NCBI GenBank assembly: GCA_948470475.1
Contig: OX419336.1
Location: 257,501-321,500 of the forward strand
Length of the DNA: 64,000 nucleotides
Direction of reading: 5' to 3'
Source: Galaxea fascicularis
Taxonomy: Eukaryota > Cnidaria > Anthozoa > Scleractinia > Euphylliidae
Made by a program: the position numbers and the translations under genes. Each line of letters opens with the position of its first letter. Position 1 is the first letter of the stretch. Below are positions 32,904 through 46,600 of this stretch, piece by piece. Under the pieces are notes generated by a model. That model saw only the letters and a list, made by a program, of their open reading frames with translations. It was not told the origin of the DNA and ran no database searches.

Positions 32904-34834
32904 ATGTCAAGAAGTTATGGAACTCTAGGAATAGTTCTCGGATATGATGATGAGGTTGACTCTGCAGACGTTTTCAGCGCAGATCAACAAGAACTTCTTG
33001 ATCTCATTGAGAATCAAGATGTTAATGAAGTGAGAGAATTCTTCGCCCGTCGTCCTTCATTCGATGCGAGTCGAGGTCAGGCGGGAAGAGTTCAGCTATT
33101 TATAACCAGCGAGCGGATATTGTGGAGGTCTTACTCCAGAAGGGAGTGCGAGTTGGCAGCGCTCTTTTCTCCGCCGTCATTGAAGGCTCGAGAGAATGCG
33201 TTGAGCTCTTCCTTGACGGTCGTTATTTCACTGTTGGAGATATTGGCCCGACGGATAGAAGAGAGGGTTTTATGAGTCCATTGATGCTTGCAGTTCGGCT
33301 TGGGAATCACGACATCATACAGTGTTTGGTTTCGAAAGGCTTTGAAATTGAGCATCCTAAGGACTTGGCACAAGACAACGAACTTAGTGAAAATCAAGAA
33401 GAGATGCAGTTCTTGTTGCATATTAACTCTTATCGTGCCCTTGCCAACCCTCTATATATGGCATACACCTACCTGTATAATCCTGAAAGTGACCACCCAA
33501 TGTTTATTGCATTCTCCTTACATGAAGCCCTTGATCACAAAGCTGTCACTGATCATGAATTCAAGAGGGACTATAAGGAGCTAGCTGAGGGCTGTGAAGA
33601 GTTTGCTGTCAGCCTATTGGAACAGTGCAGGACAATGGATGAAATCAAGATTCTGACAGATGTTCGCCCTGATATTGTTTCTCGTGAGCAATATAGCGTA
33701 GAAGCAGCATACACTGGAGTTCCTCCTGACACAGATGAGGCAAAAGAGCTCACATTTTTCAATCTGGCATTGAGGAATACAGCTGTAGGTGTGATAAGGT
33801 AGACACTTGCAATAGATGCTGTTTATTTATTAGCTGCTTTAAGCTGGAAATGTCCTTGAAAAATAATAAGTTGATGCATTAGTCATTTCAATCTGCATTT
33901 CTAATTCCTCCTGGGTAACCCCCTGGGTTAATTTCCTTGGTTTTAATAATTTTCAGTCACATGTAATTTTCAGGTAATTGAAAATTAGCTTTCAATTACA
34001 TGTAGCTTGACAAATTTGTGTACCACTGTATCATGTTTTAAGTTAAACAAAGTGCATATCATTATCTGCAACTTCTTTTAAAGCTTGTAGCTTATCCTTA
34101 CAGTCAGCTGAGACTCAACATAGTTATCCACTCAGGAATTCCCCAAGTAACATGTTGTAAACAAACGTGGCGAAAAAGGAGCTTCCTAAGTAAAGTCGTC
34201 TACAGTATTTGTCACACGCTGCTGTTTCCCTTGCTGGCAGTTATCTACCTCCTGGAACCAAACCTTTCACTGTCAACAGCATTTTCAAAGCCAGTTGTTA
34301 AATTTCTCAGCCACACAGTCTCTTTTGTGGTATTTCTGGGGTTACTCATCATCTCAGCATTCCAGGATAAATTTCATGTGAGAATTGATTCTCCAAGTGC
34401 TGTAGGTAAGCATTTTAGTTGTAGCTTGTGATGTATAGGAAGGAATATGGATACTGTGTATAAAGGTATGGTGAGGTAGTGGCCTAAAGCAGTCTTCAGA
34501 AAAACTAGTGGAAAGAAGGTGTAAATGAGGCCAAATAGTCTCCATAACAAAGTCTTCACTGAGCTGGATTTGAAAAAAAGGCCTTGTGCCCTGAAGCCAG
34601 TAAAATCTGTATTGTGTCTTTTACTACAGAGTGGATGATCGTTGTTTGGGTGATAGGCCTGGCTGTTCAAGAGCTTAAAGTTTTTTGTAGGCAGGGATTC
34701 AAGCTCTACCGTCAACGATGGTGGAATGTGGTGTCACTGGTCATGGTCACGTTCTTTGTCCCTGTTAAAACATATGCTGCCCGTTTTAGGATCACTGTTT
34801 CCCTGTTTCCTTTTATTACTTCGTAATAACATAA

Positions 34835-36053
34835 GGGACGGTTCATTATTTATTGAGATGACCGGGTCGGATAAAAAATGACCGGGTCATAAAAAATTTT
34901 CTTCTAGAAACGACGGGCTATGAAGATTTAAAAGGGCAAAAGGACCGGGTTCTGAAAAAAAGTCCTTTAACAATTATGACATTTGTCACTTCAAGTTAAT
35001 ACTGCTGCTGTATATATTTCAAAGAAACATTAAATACTATCTGACATGATAGGCTTATTATTCAAAAGAACCGTGCTATGCTCGTAAAATCTGTTCCCAA
35101 TCGGGGAATCGTAAATTATCGGAAAAGAAACGTTTGTGTACTTGTCTATTGTCAAAATTAAACTCGCCAGTATGCTGAAAAATATATACCTTAACTACTT
35201 GTAAAACGTGTACTTCCAAGCTTCAGCGTTATGAAAGTTTAATACATGCATATTTGCAACAAATACAAATGCAACGAACCAATAAACGTGACCAGATTCT
35301 GTCGCGACGTACAGAGAACGTACTCAGCAACTGTGGAAAAACAATGCCCATATTTCGCGAAAATAAAGGTCGTATGCAAATTAATGCGGGTTGAACGAGA
35401 CGATTGGGTGCTGAGAATGTTGCAACGTACAAAGGTACTTGTACGAATTAAAGTGTTTTGATCATCGTTGTGATGTTTTTGAGAAGAGACGAATGATTTA
35501 ATCATCAAACAATCATTGACACCTGCATCTACGCCAAGGCCTACTGATTCTGGTACTGTTAAGTATAGATTAAAAATCTTGTAAATAGGTCAAGTTTTCG
35601 GCATCAACTACTTATATTTTCAATTTACGAACGTTGCTTGATTTTAATGTAGCGTATTTTGATACCGGTTGTCACCATTGAAATGTAATTTAATGATAAG
35701 CTGAATTCTATAGCTCCAGGTTACAACTAATCTCTTTCGTGACATTTCGTACTTTTCAAAGGCTGTGTCCCACCGGAATCATCTCCTTGCGATGTACCCA
35801 AATTGCCGGAAACAATTTGTTATTAAACAAGTCATGTTGTAATACATAAAGCGACTTTTATACTGTTTATGCGTTGTCATAATTCTTCGTCAAATTAAAT
35901 ATTAATTACATTGACCGGGCTTTGAAAAAGTGAAAATAAATCAGGACGGGCTTAGAAATTCTGACGTGATAGTGTGACGGGCATTAGCAAAAAAACGAAA
36001 AGTTATTTCAAATTATCCGACCCGGTCATCCCCATAAATAATGAACCGTCCCC
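34835..36053. mobile_element. 1.2-kb non-autonomous DNA transposon with 40-bp TIRs
   Basis: GGGACGGTTCATTATTTAT at 34,835 is the reverse complement of the end at 36,053, and the match continues through ATGACCGGGTCGGATAA for about 40 bp with one small mismatch block. Subterminal copies of ACCGGGTC/GACCCGGT occur at both ends. No transposase is seen. No clear target duplication could be fixed. It occupies the place where the TRPC-like S4-S5 exons would be expected. Confidence 0.8.
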
Positions 36054-36227
36054 AATAGCATGTTTCTGCGTTTTCCTCCTATGTCTTCATAATAGCGTGT
36101 TCGAGGTTGCCTGTTTCAGCCATTTTCCCTTTGCTACCTCCCTCCCTAACCTTCCCGGCTTTCCCCCTGTACTTCGTTCCCTCACCCCAAATACCCCCCC
36201 CACCCATCCTCCCAGAAAAAATGGTAT

Positions 36228-36335
36228 TTCAGTTCGGCCGTGACAAACAAAGTCCATAAAGAGTGTCCGTAGTGTAATGGGGTCACAGTTCGGCCGCAAT
36301 AAATAAAGTCCACAAAGAGTGCCCGTAATAGCGTT
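36228..36335. repeat. Two tandem copies of a ~56-bp unit
   Basis: CAGTTCGGCCG, ACAAACAAAGTCCATAAAGAG and GTCCGTA occur at 36,230-36,276 and again, diverged, at 36,286-36,332. Confidence 0.7.
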
Positions 36336-36727
36336 AATAAAAGGCTGCCCCTCTCTAAGGCTGTCCCTAAATTAAAATTTGCTCAATTTACTTGTAGCCG
36401 AGCAGTTCAGTTAATGATGTTACCAACTGGTTGTATAGTGAATAAGCAGTAACAAATAATTTAGTTTCACTTGTTGTTGCAGAGTGGATAAGAGCATGGA
36501 AAGCCTGTTTTGGTCATTGTTCGGTTTGACAGATTTGAACACTTTTGAAATTGACAGACCAGAGTTTCAGATAACACGGGAGACAGGCGTGACATTGTTT
36601 GGCTTTTTTCAAGTTCTCATAGTGATTGTTGCCATTAATATGCTGATTGCTATGATGACAAGATCTTTTGAAAGCATTGTGGTACGATAATCCATAGTGA
36701 CACATTCTGCCCACAGTTTGAGGAAGG

Positions 36728-36786
36728 GAGGGACAGACAGAGGAAGGGAGGGAGGGAGGAAGGAAGGAAGGAAGGGAACCTGAGAG
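36728..36786. repeat. GGGA/GGAA microsatellite
   Basis: Interrupted GGGA units followed by GGAAGGAAGGAAGGAAGGG. Confidence 0.8.
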
Positions 36787-37057
36787 AGGAAGGTACCACT
36801 ACCTATTCATTAACAGCTATAATGACTATGGTTCTAGCTGGGATCGAGGCTCAGCAGGTAACACAGAGGTTCAAATCACTAAGAAATATTTATTAAACGT
36901 TTGTGTTATCACTTGACAAAACTTGCTTTTCTAGTCAAGTTTATAGACCATACTCATAAATGGCAGGCCAAGAAATTATTCTTGTCTTTTTGTTAATCTT
37001 TGATGTCCTATAGGATTTACTGAGGGTGGGAAGACACCATTTTCCTTTCCATATTCC

Positions 37058-37063
37058 TTTATT
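37058..37063 (-). terminator. Polyadenylation signal of WDR11
   Basis: AATAAA on the minus strand, 29 bases past the WDR11 stop codon. It is the only canonical signal close to the stop. It lies within 400 bp of the end of the convergent TRPC-like gene. Confidence 0.55.
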
Positions 37064-37091
37064 CCCTACCCATTACTCCAGAGATTACTAT

Positions 37092-37583
37092 CTACAGCCC
37101 GTCAAGAAGTTCTTTAGCTTTAGGCCCAGCTTTATTAGCAAAGAAGTAAGCGGGCTTTTGAAGTCCAAGGCCATGAAGATAGCGAGCATACTCAGTGTAC
37201 ACTGCGTGGACAAGAGCAGCTAGTAATATGCATCAAGGAAAATACTACTAATGACTGTTAAGCATTCATTTGACCAAGTAAATGTATATAGTCGCTTAGG
37301 ACAAGCTGCCAAAAACATCAGACACATCCTTTGCTTCTGTTTCTTGAGTTTTTGGCAAAAGTCATTAGCTAAATCATTACATTCTTGTCTCTAGGTCACG
37401 GAAAATGTATTAACAACCTGAAACAATAACAATTCTGTCTATGTAGAAAGATTTGGATTGTAAGACCAAATTGTGGCAATACATGCCTGCCTTCTTCACA
37501 GCAAAGAAACAGTTCTCTGGTACCAAAAAGTCAAATGGTCTTGCTCCATGATTTCACTGGCAGACATAAGATTTCACACTAAT

Positions 37584-37618
<35 letters not shown>

Positions 37619-40600
37619 TGTTATTTATATACAGCCATTTCTACTAGTTAACCAATATTGCTTAACAAAGTTGCTAAAATATATAAAAAATTACATTATA
37701 AGTGAAATATTTATAGAAACAAATGTGAGATGAAAAATGACTAAAACACCTTAACTCTGCACTTAAAAGAACTTAGGCATGCTTTGTTCTTCTTTGGCCT
37801 GGTAAATATTGTTCTAGAGAAGGGAGGCAATGACTGAAAAAGCATACTTTCTCCTAGGCATATATTTATATATGTACCCTTACTTTCTCTTCGCCGCGAT
37901 TCACCACCTTCATCGTCCCCGACTTTCTCTGTCCGACCTCGTAGCTTAGTCGGCAGAGCAACGGTAGATCTAATCCGGAGGTCGTGGGTTCGATTCCCAC
38001 TGAGGTCATAAGAATTTTTTCTTTGCCTCGTGTGGTTCCCTGTTACCCTTTACTAGGGCTAACGCCCAGTGGGTTTTTCATGGGTTCTTTCAGCACTTTA
38101 ATTTACACTTCAGAGTTAATTCTCTGTTCCACCACTTCGTATTTAATTAAAGAGTCTGTTAATAGGTCCAATTTCATGATACACTTTAATAAAAGTCAAA
38201 AACTCATGGTTTAAATTGAAATACAAAGTACAAGGAAACAGAAGTTGTGTTATCTCACAGGGAATCATTTGGTTTTGCAAGGATACTGTTCTTTTCTTCC
38301 TTTGGTGAAAGAAAGCCATACTCTTGACAAGCTTCAGCAAACAGCCCTGCTCGGTCAAAGTAGCGCATGCTAGAGATCAATAATATTGATTTCAATTATT
38401 GAAAGGAAATACAAATGTTTAAAGCTAAATGTAGCTAGTTCAGTGAAGTTGCTCAATTGATTCAAGTTTCAAGACTAGGGTCTTGAAACAGTGGTAATCC
38501 CTCTATTAAATATAACAGGTAAGGGACAAAAGCTTGCTGAGCAAAGTTCCACTGTTCAAGTTGTGCTAACCTCTAAGAGTGCACACTACAATTATTTTGG
38601 ACCAAACTTTAGAAGCATTTCTACATGAAAAGAAGAAATCATTAGAATTTGAAGCCTCCATCTTTACAACAATATTTTACATAGTACCTTGTAATAAAGG
38701 CCCTGACAAATGAGGAGACATTGTTGCAGACACATTGTTGCTCAGTGATGTTTCTTGGGCACACAAACTGGGAAACATTTGTGTCGAAAACAATGTGTCT
38801 GCAACAATGTGTCCTCATTTGCCAGGGCCTTGACACTTCTCTGCCAGTAGTAGCTTCCCAAACAGTGAATAGGAAGTAAGGTGAGGAGACATTTCTACAG
38901 TGAATAAAGGGTGGGATGAAGAGACTTACTTGTTAAAAGTAATTGTTGAGGTTCTTATGTTACTCTGTTCACTGCAAGCTTAAAAAGCGAAAATATGCAG
39001 TAAATGCTCAGTGAAGGAAAAGACTTACATTTGAACATACCTGTATAGCATATCCAAAGCTTTGTAAAACTTGCCCAAAGATAGTAATACTAACACAGCT
39101 TTGCTCTGCCAGAATGTTAGGATAAAGAAACAAAGACCAAGTTACTATTAAGTCCTGTTATGCATTGACTGGTAAAAAGTCACACACCCCTTTCACAAAA
39201 TGGAAAGTGGGACACCTAAAAACAGAATGTTGATGATTCCCTCTGACCTGAGTTTTTGTTGAGCCTGTTAATTTCCCTGAAAAACAAAGCTTCAAACCTG
39301 CTGACTGGTATGTGTACTAGATAAGTGCTCAATCCATCTTCTCATCACCTCAGCACAGTCAGGATAGTTGAGTGTTGCCTGAAATAAATGAAATACTACC
39401 TTATGATGCAATACTTCAATGAAATATAACTCACTTGGGAAAGGCAAAGCATGTATACAAGCATTTAATGTTTAAAAGACATTTCTGTCAATGTGCCTCT
39501 TTGTACAAATTATTACAACCAGATAACACAAAAACCTTTGTCCCCCCTCCCCTCCCTCCTTATTTTTGCTCTTGCCCCATTTCCCACACATCCTAAATTC
39601 AGATGTCGGCTACATCAAAACATTAAGTCATATAAAGTTAAATGCAAAAACGTTGTGACACCATTAGCATCTTTGTTGGTTATAAATTTGAGACAGTCAT
39701 TTGGTTTGCTCATGAAACCTAACAGGCCACTGCTACTCAAAATGTTTTATTGACTGGAAAATTTTAATTCTGGGACTTGGCCAGGGCTTTCACAAGGGTC
39801 CTAAATGTTCTGCATACACAAGCAAAAGATGAATTTTTGTTCTTACCTTAGCAAGCCAGGCTGCACGATCCCATTCACCATAAGTCTGAAGGTAGCGGCA
39901 AGCATCTAACCCCTTGTCAATCAAGCACAACAACTGTACTCCCTCTGTGAACAAAATGAGAGCTTGAATAACTAAATAGCACTACTACTCTACTTTGGAT
40001 GGTTACAACCTCACAGTGTGCAAAACCACTCAATTACTGTAGTGTGACTCCCATCCAGATTGAACTGCAAGCTTGGAAATCATAGGTTTTGAGGACTAGA
40101 CAAAAGCGAGAGAGAGTGTGTCACTGGAAAGTCACAACCAACAACCGGGTGGAACTCAACTCATTATCTGTGTACAGGTGCATGGACAAAATATTTTAAC
40201 TGAGATTGATGATCATGGTAATTTGCTTAAATGGCACTAATTTAAAATTAGGTAATGCTGGTATCTGAAAACAGGTAGTATCAGATCAATGTGACTCAGG
40301 ACTATATACTCCATTGCAGGATCAGAGCTTCTCTTGCAGAGGCAGGCGTTTAAAATAATTTTCAACGCCTGCCTCTGCAGGAGAAGCTCTCAGATCCTGC
40401 AATGGAGTATATGGTCCTCAGTCACATAGAAAGGGGAAGTACATGTAATACACATTCACCTGTTAATTTACCACTGGCAATAAGATTTGTTGCTACAAGC
40501 TTTATGGTGCTTTGTGAAGCTCCTGATGAGCGGATTGTGGCTACCAGGCATGCTCTGAAAAAAGAATGAACTTCATCAATATTAAAAAAAGCCAAGGTCA

Positions 40601-43600
40601 AATAAACAAAACAAACACAAGAAGAAAATACAATTTTAAAAGACAAGTCACAGAATTAATGGTGGTTTGTGTGCAATAAGAAATTTGTTTAGTTTTAAAT
40701 TTTCATTTCATGGCATGGTTTCATGGAAATCAATATTATTATACCTTTTTAAAATGCCTCGAGGCATGCAAGGGTTGCTTCAAATTTTAGCTTGAGTTTG
40801 GTTTCTATAAAAATTCCTCCTAACTCCATTACAAAGTGAGGAGCAACTAATAAACAATGTGGAGTTGAAGGGGAGCAAGGATATATGTAATGGCAAGCAT
40901 TGAGCTAAATGTTGATAAATAATTATTATGAGAGAATGACACATAACAGTACCTGAGGGAATCCACATAGTAGTTCTCATTCACTGAATCTGTCTCCAAA
41001 AACAACTGTACTGCTCTGTCAGCCTACATATAAAGACAACATACAAAGAAAGGTCAAACATTCATGAAGGCAGTGCCAGTCTGCTGAGAGAAGGTTGCAG
41101 GTGTGCCTCCCAACTGAACCACCAACTAGGGTCTTAAAACGACAGTCAGCTCTCCTGCTGGCCGAGCTCACCACCATGTCTCTGCGAGTTAACATGATCA
41201 TATTTTAAGCCTACGATGACAATGTTTAGCCACTGATATATCATACAGCATTAATGAGGAGAAGATGTTGGAAAACCCAGTCAACAAAATGAGCAGGGGA
41301 TGTAATCCCAACCGGTTTTACAGTCATTCGTTGGGGACTCAGTATGAAGCATTAATTAACATTCTACTGTCTTCAGCATAAAAGTGTAACTGACTGTATA
41401 ACAAAGACATGCAATACTCACTATGCCGTTGATTCATACCTGTCCCAACAGCACCAGGGTTTCCGCACATTTCCTTGTGTGGTCATATGTGGATCTCTTA
41501 TTGTCATGAAGGGCAAGGCGATCAAGTTGACTTCTCTATGAACGAACAGAAAAGTGTGAAACACAACAACAAAAAATAATTAGGCACATGAGGAGTGCAT
41601 GGGGCAACTGGGATCAAACATGCGTCTGACCTTAAATTCCTGTAGGGCTATGAAAATGATCTATCTTATTAATACATGTTCTCTTCTGTAGAGGGGTGGG
41701 GGAGGTTAAAGATACACTGCATACCTGAAATGCATCTGTGTCACTGATGATGTCATAACAGCTGTCGAGAGAGACTGGGTAGCAACAGCAGTTCTCATTT
41801 CCAATCACATCACTCTCTTCTCGACCACAGAAGTCAAGATCATCATCAATTGATAGTAGATCCAGGCTCCTGGCACTGAAACTTCGCTTGATTTTGGATG
41901 TGGACTCAGATGGATTAAAGACATCAAATGAGCTTGACCTCAAACGGCTGTGTGAGGATGCCTGGTGCTCAGTCTAGAAAACAAAATTTATTGTAATGGA
42001 CTTCAATTTACTTAGCCATAACAGGATTCTAATAAAATATATACATGTACAGGGTACACTTTTGTCTGTTATCGCTGTTTCGCCATGACATTGATCGAGC
42101 CGAAATCAGACTGGTTCTGTACTTCAAACATCGTAGACTTTATTTGTTTTCACGAAGACGAGTTTGACTAAAAGAAATGATAAGCAAATAGAAAATAAAC
42201 AACAGTGATAAGTGAAGGAAACTCGACAAAATCCAGAAAAACCATAGCATTCGCGACTTACAGAAATTCCACCAGAATGAACAGCTAGGAAACGAACAGA
42301 TCCTGGATACACAACGCAATAGCAACTTGCTCTAATGGGTTTGTAGCTATTTCTATAAAATGATCAAACCGTAGCTAACAATTGCATATAAATACACGCG
42401 AAAAGCGAAAATGTAAATTACTTGACCCGTAGGGACATCATGATCGCACTAGGAATACAAACACTAGAAAGCAACGCAAGAATGTTACATTGTCAACTTG
42501 AGTCTGGGCACTTTGTAGCTGATACATAAATACACAATACTACAACAAGAAAGCTCTCTGAAGTACTCATCCAAGCGATGGTTGCACTGGAGGATTTTAA
42601 CTAACAAATCAAGTGAGAGCTGCCTTGCATAACAGCACCAAACAGAAAGTATTGCTCTGTAACTTTCTTTTCAAGCACTATATTTTTGGATTTGTACACA
42701 GACTCAAAGCTATGCTATTAGAGTTCCCACAGCATGGCTAGCAGCACCAGTACAGGGGAGTGTGGGTCAGTAGCTTTCATTTGACTTGAAGCAGCTGTAC
42801 TTTAAGATGGCAGTTTCTCATTTTGCTTTTGACTTTAACAACTCAGTATATAGTAAATATTGAAACATGAGTATCAGCAAACAGCAAACAGATGAGGAAA
42901 GCAACAACTTGAAGTTTTAAAGAAAGAGAACTTGTTAAGGCACCCTTGCAGGCTGATTTGATGGGACTTAACACAGTTACAAAACTTTAATACTGCAATT
43001 ACCTTGTGTTTTGGACACTTGAGTCTGGCCTTTTCTCGCCTGAGGTAATGGAGAGCAACTTCCCAAAACACTGTTTCAGCTTCATCTCCAAATAAACTGA
43101 TGGATTATGAGATAATTATATTATTATATTATATTATTTTTATATTACTCTTATGTAAAAAACTTTAATTTGTGTTTTTTAAACCTTTTAAGTGGTATTT
43201 ATAAAAGCTTACTGTGCTGTAAGTAAACACTTCTGTGCAGTTCCTAAGGTAGCATTCTTAAGTTGTTCTGCAATGCACCTGAAGAAAACAAAGTTAAATT
43301 TAATAGATAGTTACCAACCATGAGTTCTCAGGACTCCTACCCTTTCATTTCTGTTTCCATATTAAAGGGGCACTGTCACGAAGATTCCTAAATTTTTGGT
43401 CTACACCGAACCTTGAAATTAGCAGTAAGGAATGTAACCCATGTATAACATCATGTTTAAACGTCTTAATGAGGAATTAGCCTTAATTGGCGAAGAAAAT
43501 ACAAACCATGGCTGTAAATATCGATTTTTGAAAGACGCATATAGACGATTTGAAAAATTTAGCCTAACTCAAGTTTGCACCAGGGAAACCTTGCTTGGTT

Positions 43601-46600
43601 TTGCCTTAATCAATTAACTTACAAGCTTTTTCTCAAATGGAAAATCAGGGAGGTCAGTTCATAAGCAGTCAACATGAGTGCCACCTTAATAAATGGAACA
43701 TTTATTTATTTAGTGATCACAGTAAGGTTTAGACTTCCTGCAGAACAACCTCCCTGAGATACCTTCAAAAATATGTCATTCTGGAGCAGCCAGTACTAAA
43801 ACATTGTGCCTTTACAAGCTTGTGAAGGTCAATGAAATTACAGTCAAGCCCCTATTTAGTAGCCACTTATTAAATGGCCACCCCCTACTAGGCAGCTAGT
43901 AATCTTCTATTGCAGTCACTAAGGGTGGCCACTAAACAGGGGTTGAGCTGAAACAAACACTGCCTTCCTCAAACGTTTAAGTCTTAAAATTGTGGCAAGC
44001 TTCAAACAACTTCCTTCATTCAATTGAAACCACAGTCATTCTACTCACAATGGAATGATCTTGAGTTGATCTTGAACAGCTTGAAGGAATTCTTGATTCT
44101 TTATATCCCTATTAAAATGGTGTAATAAAGAGTATGGGCCTGAGAAACTAATGATAATCTATCCAAGCTAATGGTGCTTAATAGCTTTTATCACTAAGCT
44201 GGATTTAATGCATCTTGGGGAGAAAGAGGATAGGTTAGAATAGGTGCTCTGAGAGGTTTTTCTCTGGGTACTCTGGGTTTCCCCTCTCTTCAAAGACCAA
44301 CATTTACAAATTCCAATTCGATCTGGATGCAGGTCCTCCCTGAAAACCACTTCGGTGAGTGGATCGAGCTTCCTGGGTAAATATCATGACTTTTTTTTAA
44401 ATGTATATTTAGAACTAAAAATCCACCTCCAAACCCTGAGGGATCCATGCCTTATTTTTAGGCAAACAGCTAAAAAACATTCTCTTTGGGATAACACATA
44501 ACTACATCTTTATGTAAGGCAGCACTCCATGACGTATGATTTTATTGTAGTAGGGACTGTTAACAATTACTTAATATTAACAGAATAAATGCCAAAGAAA
44601 TTTCACAAATCTTACAGGTCTGAAAGGTCTGTTAGTGAGTATTGATCTCTTCCCAGTGAGTGCTGAAGAATGGATTTCAAAATGAGACTGGTCCTGGGTT
44701 CCATGATATGAGGGCACCACAAGGGACCTGTTATTAATAAAAATGACTTTCAGTTATTAACAACAGTGGCAAAATGAAATCAGGACTGGGATAAGAAATT
44801 CATAAGAAATTCATTGTCTTTTAGCAATTATCTAGTGATTTTTGCCTAGTTAAACAACAGTAGAGAAGCTTAATAATATACCATTAGTTTAGACATGTTA
44901 CAGAAGGACAGGATATAATTATGTCAGTTAAGGGAACGTACCATCAATGTCCATCTCAGCCATTGCTGAAGATGTACTCTTGAGGTCTACTGTCATGACA
45001 TGCATGGCTCCATTGGAGTGTGTCACAATTGGTAAATCTGATGCAAGCCAATCCATGTCAATAAGTGGTGGAGAATCCTTTGGAAGTTTGTAACTGCTGT
45101 AAATCTCAAACTGATGGACAAAATCAGAAAAGAAGAAACATTACATGATCAGCTGGAAACAACATGAACCCACTCATCTTTAATACACCAAGAGGTAGAC
45201 ATACACTGTAGGCATTGCAGGTGCAAATGCTGTCCTCACAGTATAAGTATCAGGTGCAGCATAATCTGTCACTTGTAAAATAATGTAGCAATAGTATGGT
45301 TGATTAAAGACACTGAGTACAATATTTGATCACATGTTCTTGTTATTTCAATGGTCTGTGAGGAGAGCAGAACATTTTAATCAGCTTTCAGCTGCCTTGA
45401 CATGAAGTTATGGGTTTTAACACTTTCATGATACTGGCATTTCAGGCAACATTCTGGTGTCACCTCAACTAAAGTCTGTGCTGGCACCAACACTGGCTCT
45501 GATCAATTAATTCAACCTGTGGTCCAGCATGTATGTAAAGAAAGAAATAGTAAGTGAGTGAAGAGCAAAATACCTTCTGTAGATCCCAAATATCAATTCC
45601 ATCAGCATAAAGTGCAGCTAGTTTGTGATTACCTCTGCCTGGACCAAACTTGATTTTCTTGATGTGACCTCTGTGAGTAGGTATACCTCTGGCAGTTTGC
45701 AATAAAATACAGAAAAAGGAATTTTTATCCTACATGCATATGTGAAGATGAATGAAATTTCTATGATAGCAAAAGTAGGACTAGCTATTAATTAAAATAA
45801 TTTCATTTATTATTTTTTGTCTCATTTTCCTTTAGTATTAATTTTCTTTTTACAGAGTTCCTGATCATTTCTTTGATTGTCTCAAATAATGTTTGCTACT
45901 TCTATGTTACCTGCAGTTCATAGTCATTAAGTGTCTGTACTTGTAATTTCATGTTGTTTCTTTTAGCTGTGTTTTTAGAGTGTTGGTTTTGTCCCATCTC
46001 AATTAGCTTTGTGGCTATTTGTGGGAGAAACTATTATTATTGACGTTTTCTGTAAAAAAGTTAATTGTTGTTGTTTCCATAATAATCATGATTATGAATA
46101 TACTGGTAGGAATTAATTTTGGGCAATAAAAAAATTGATTTGTTATAAGTACCTGGTTACCCTGGCTTTTAGTTCCCAGATGCTAAGGTTACCATCCACA
46201 TCAGATAACACCAACAGGTCCCCTTTCCAAGCTATGCATGTCACAAGTCCAAGAGTACTCTGTCAAGAGGGAAGGGGGATGTGTAGTTCAATCTCTCACA
46301 AATGAAATAAACTATTATTGGTAGGAGAAACACTCCTCTAGGAACGAGAGGCTTATTTATAGCAGGCTAGGTCAAAAAGTGACTTGATTGATTAAGAGGA
46401 ATTTTTAGTGATTGCAGACAATCTGTTGCTTGTTGTAAAAGACTCTTCACCGTACCTGTACAGAGTGTATGAAGCAATAAAATCAGAACTGAAACTCACC
46501 CAACAACATTTTTGACTTTGGCAAATATTCACATTTGGTTACCCTTTATTGGCCAGACCATGTAGAAAAGGATGACAGTCTAATGAGTTGCAAAAGATAA

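Larger units (their letters stand above)
32904..36690 (+). pseudogene. TRPC-like cation channel gene with lesions
   Basis: Plus-strand exons: 32,904-33,788, 34,136-34,405, 34,630 to about 34,825, and 36,483-36,681. The first encodes ankyrin-type repeats (LLDLIENQDVNEVREFFARR; ADIVEVLLQKGV; SPLMLAVRLGNHDIIQCLVS) and the TRP_2 linker (ALANPLYMAYTYL). The next two encode S1-S3 (LLFPLLAVIYLLEPNLSLS; EWMIVVWVIGLAVQELK). The last gives pore and S6 (SLFWSLFGLTDLN; INMLIAMMTRSFESIV), closest to TRPC channels. Three problems appear: a one-base frameshift near 33,085 inside the ankyrin repeats, no recognisable S4-S5 segment between exons three and four, where a 1.2-kb transposon sits, and no TRP box or C-terminal tail (stop at 36,690, or a GT donor at 36,682 with no exon following). 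It may be a recent pseudogene, or sequence errors and unseen exons may exaggerate the damage. Confidence 0.75.
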
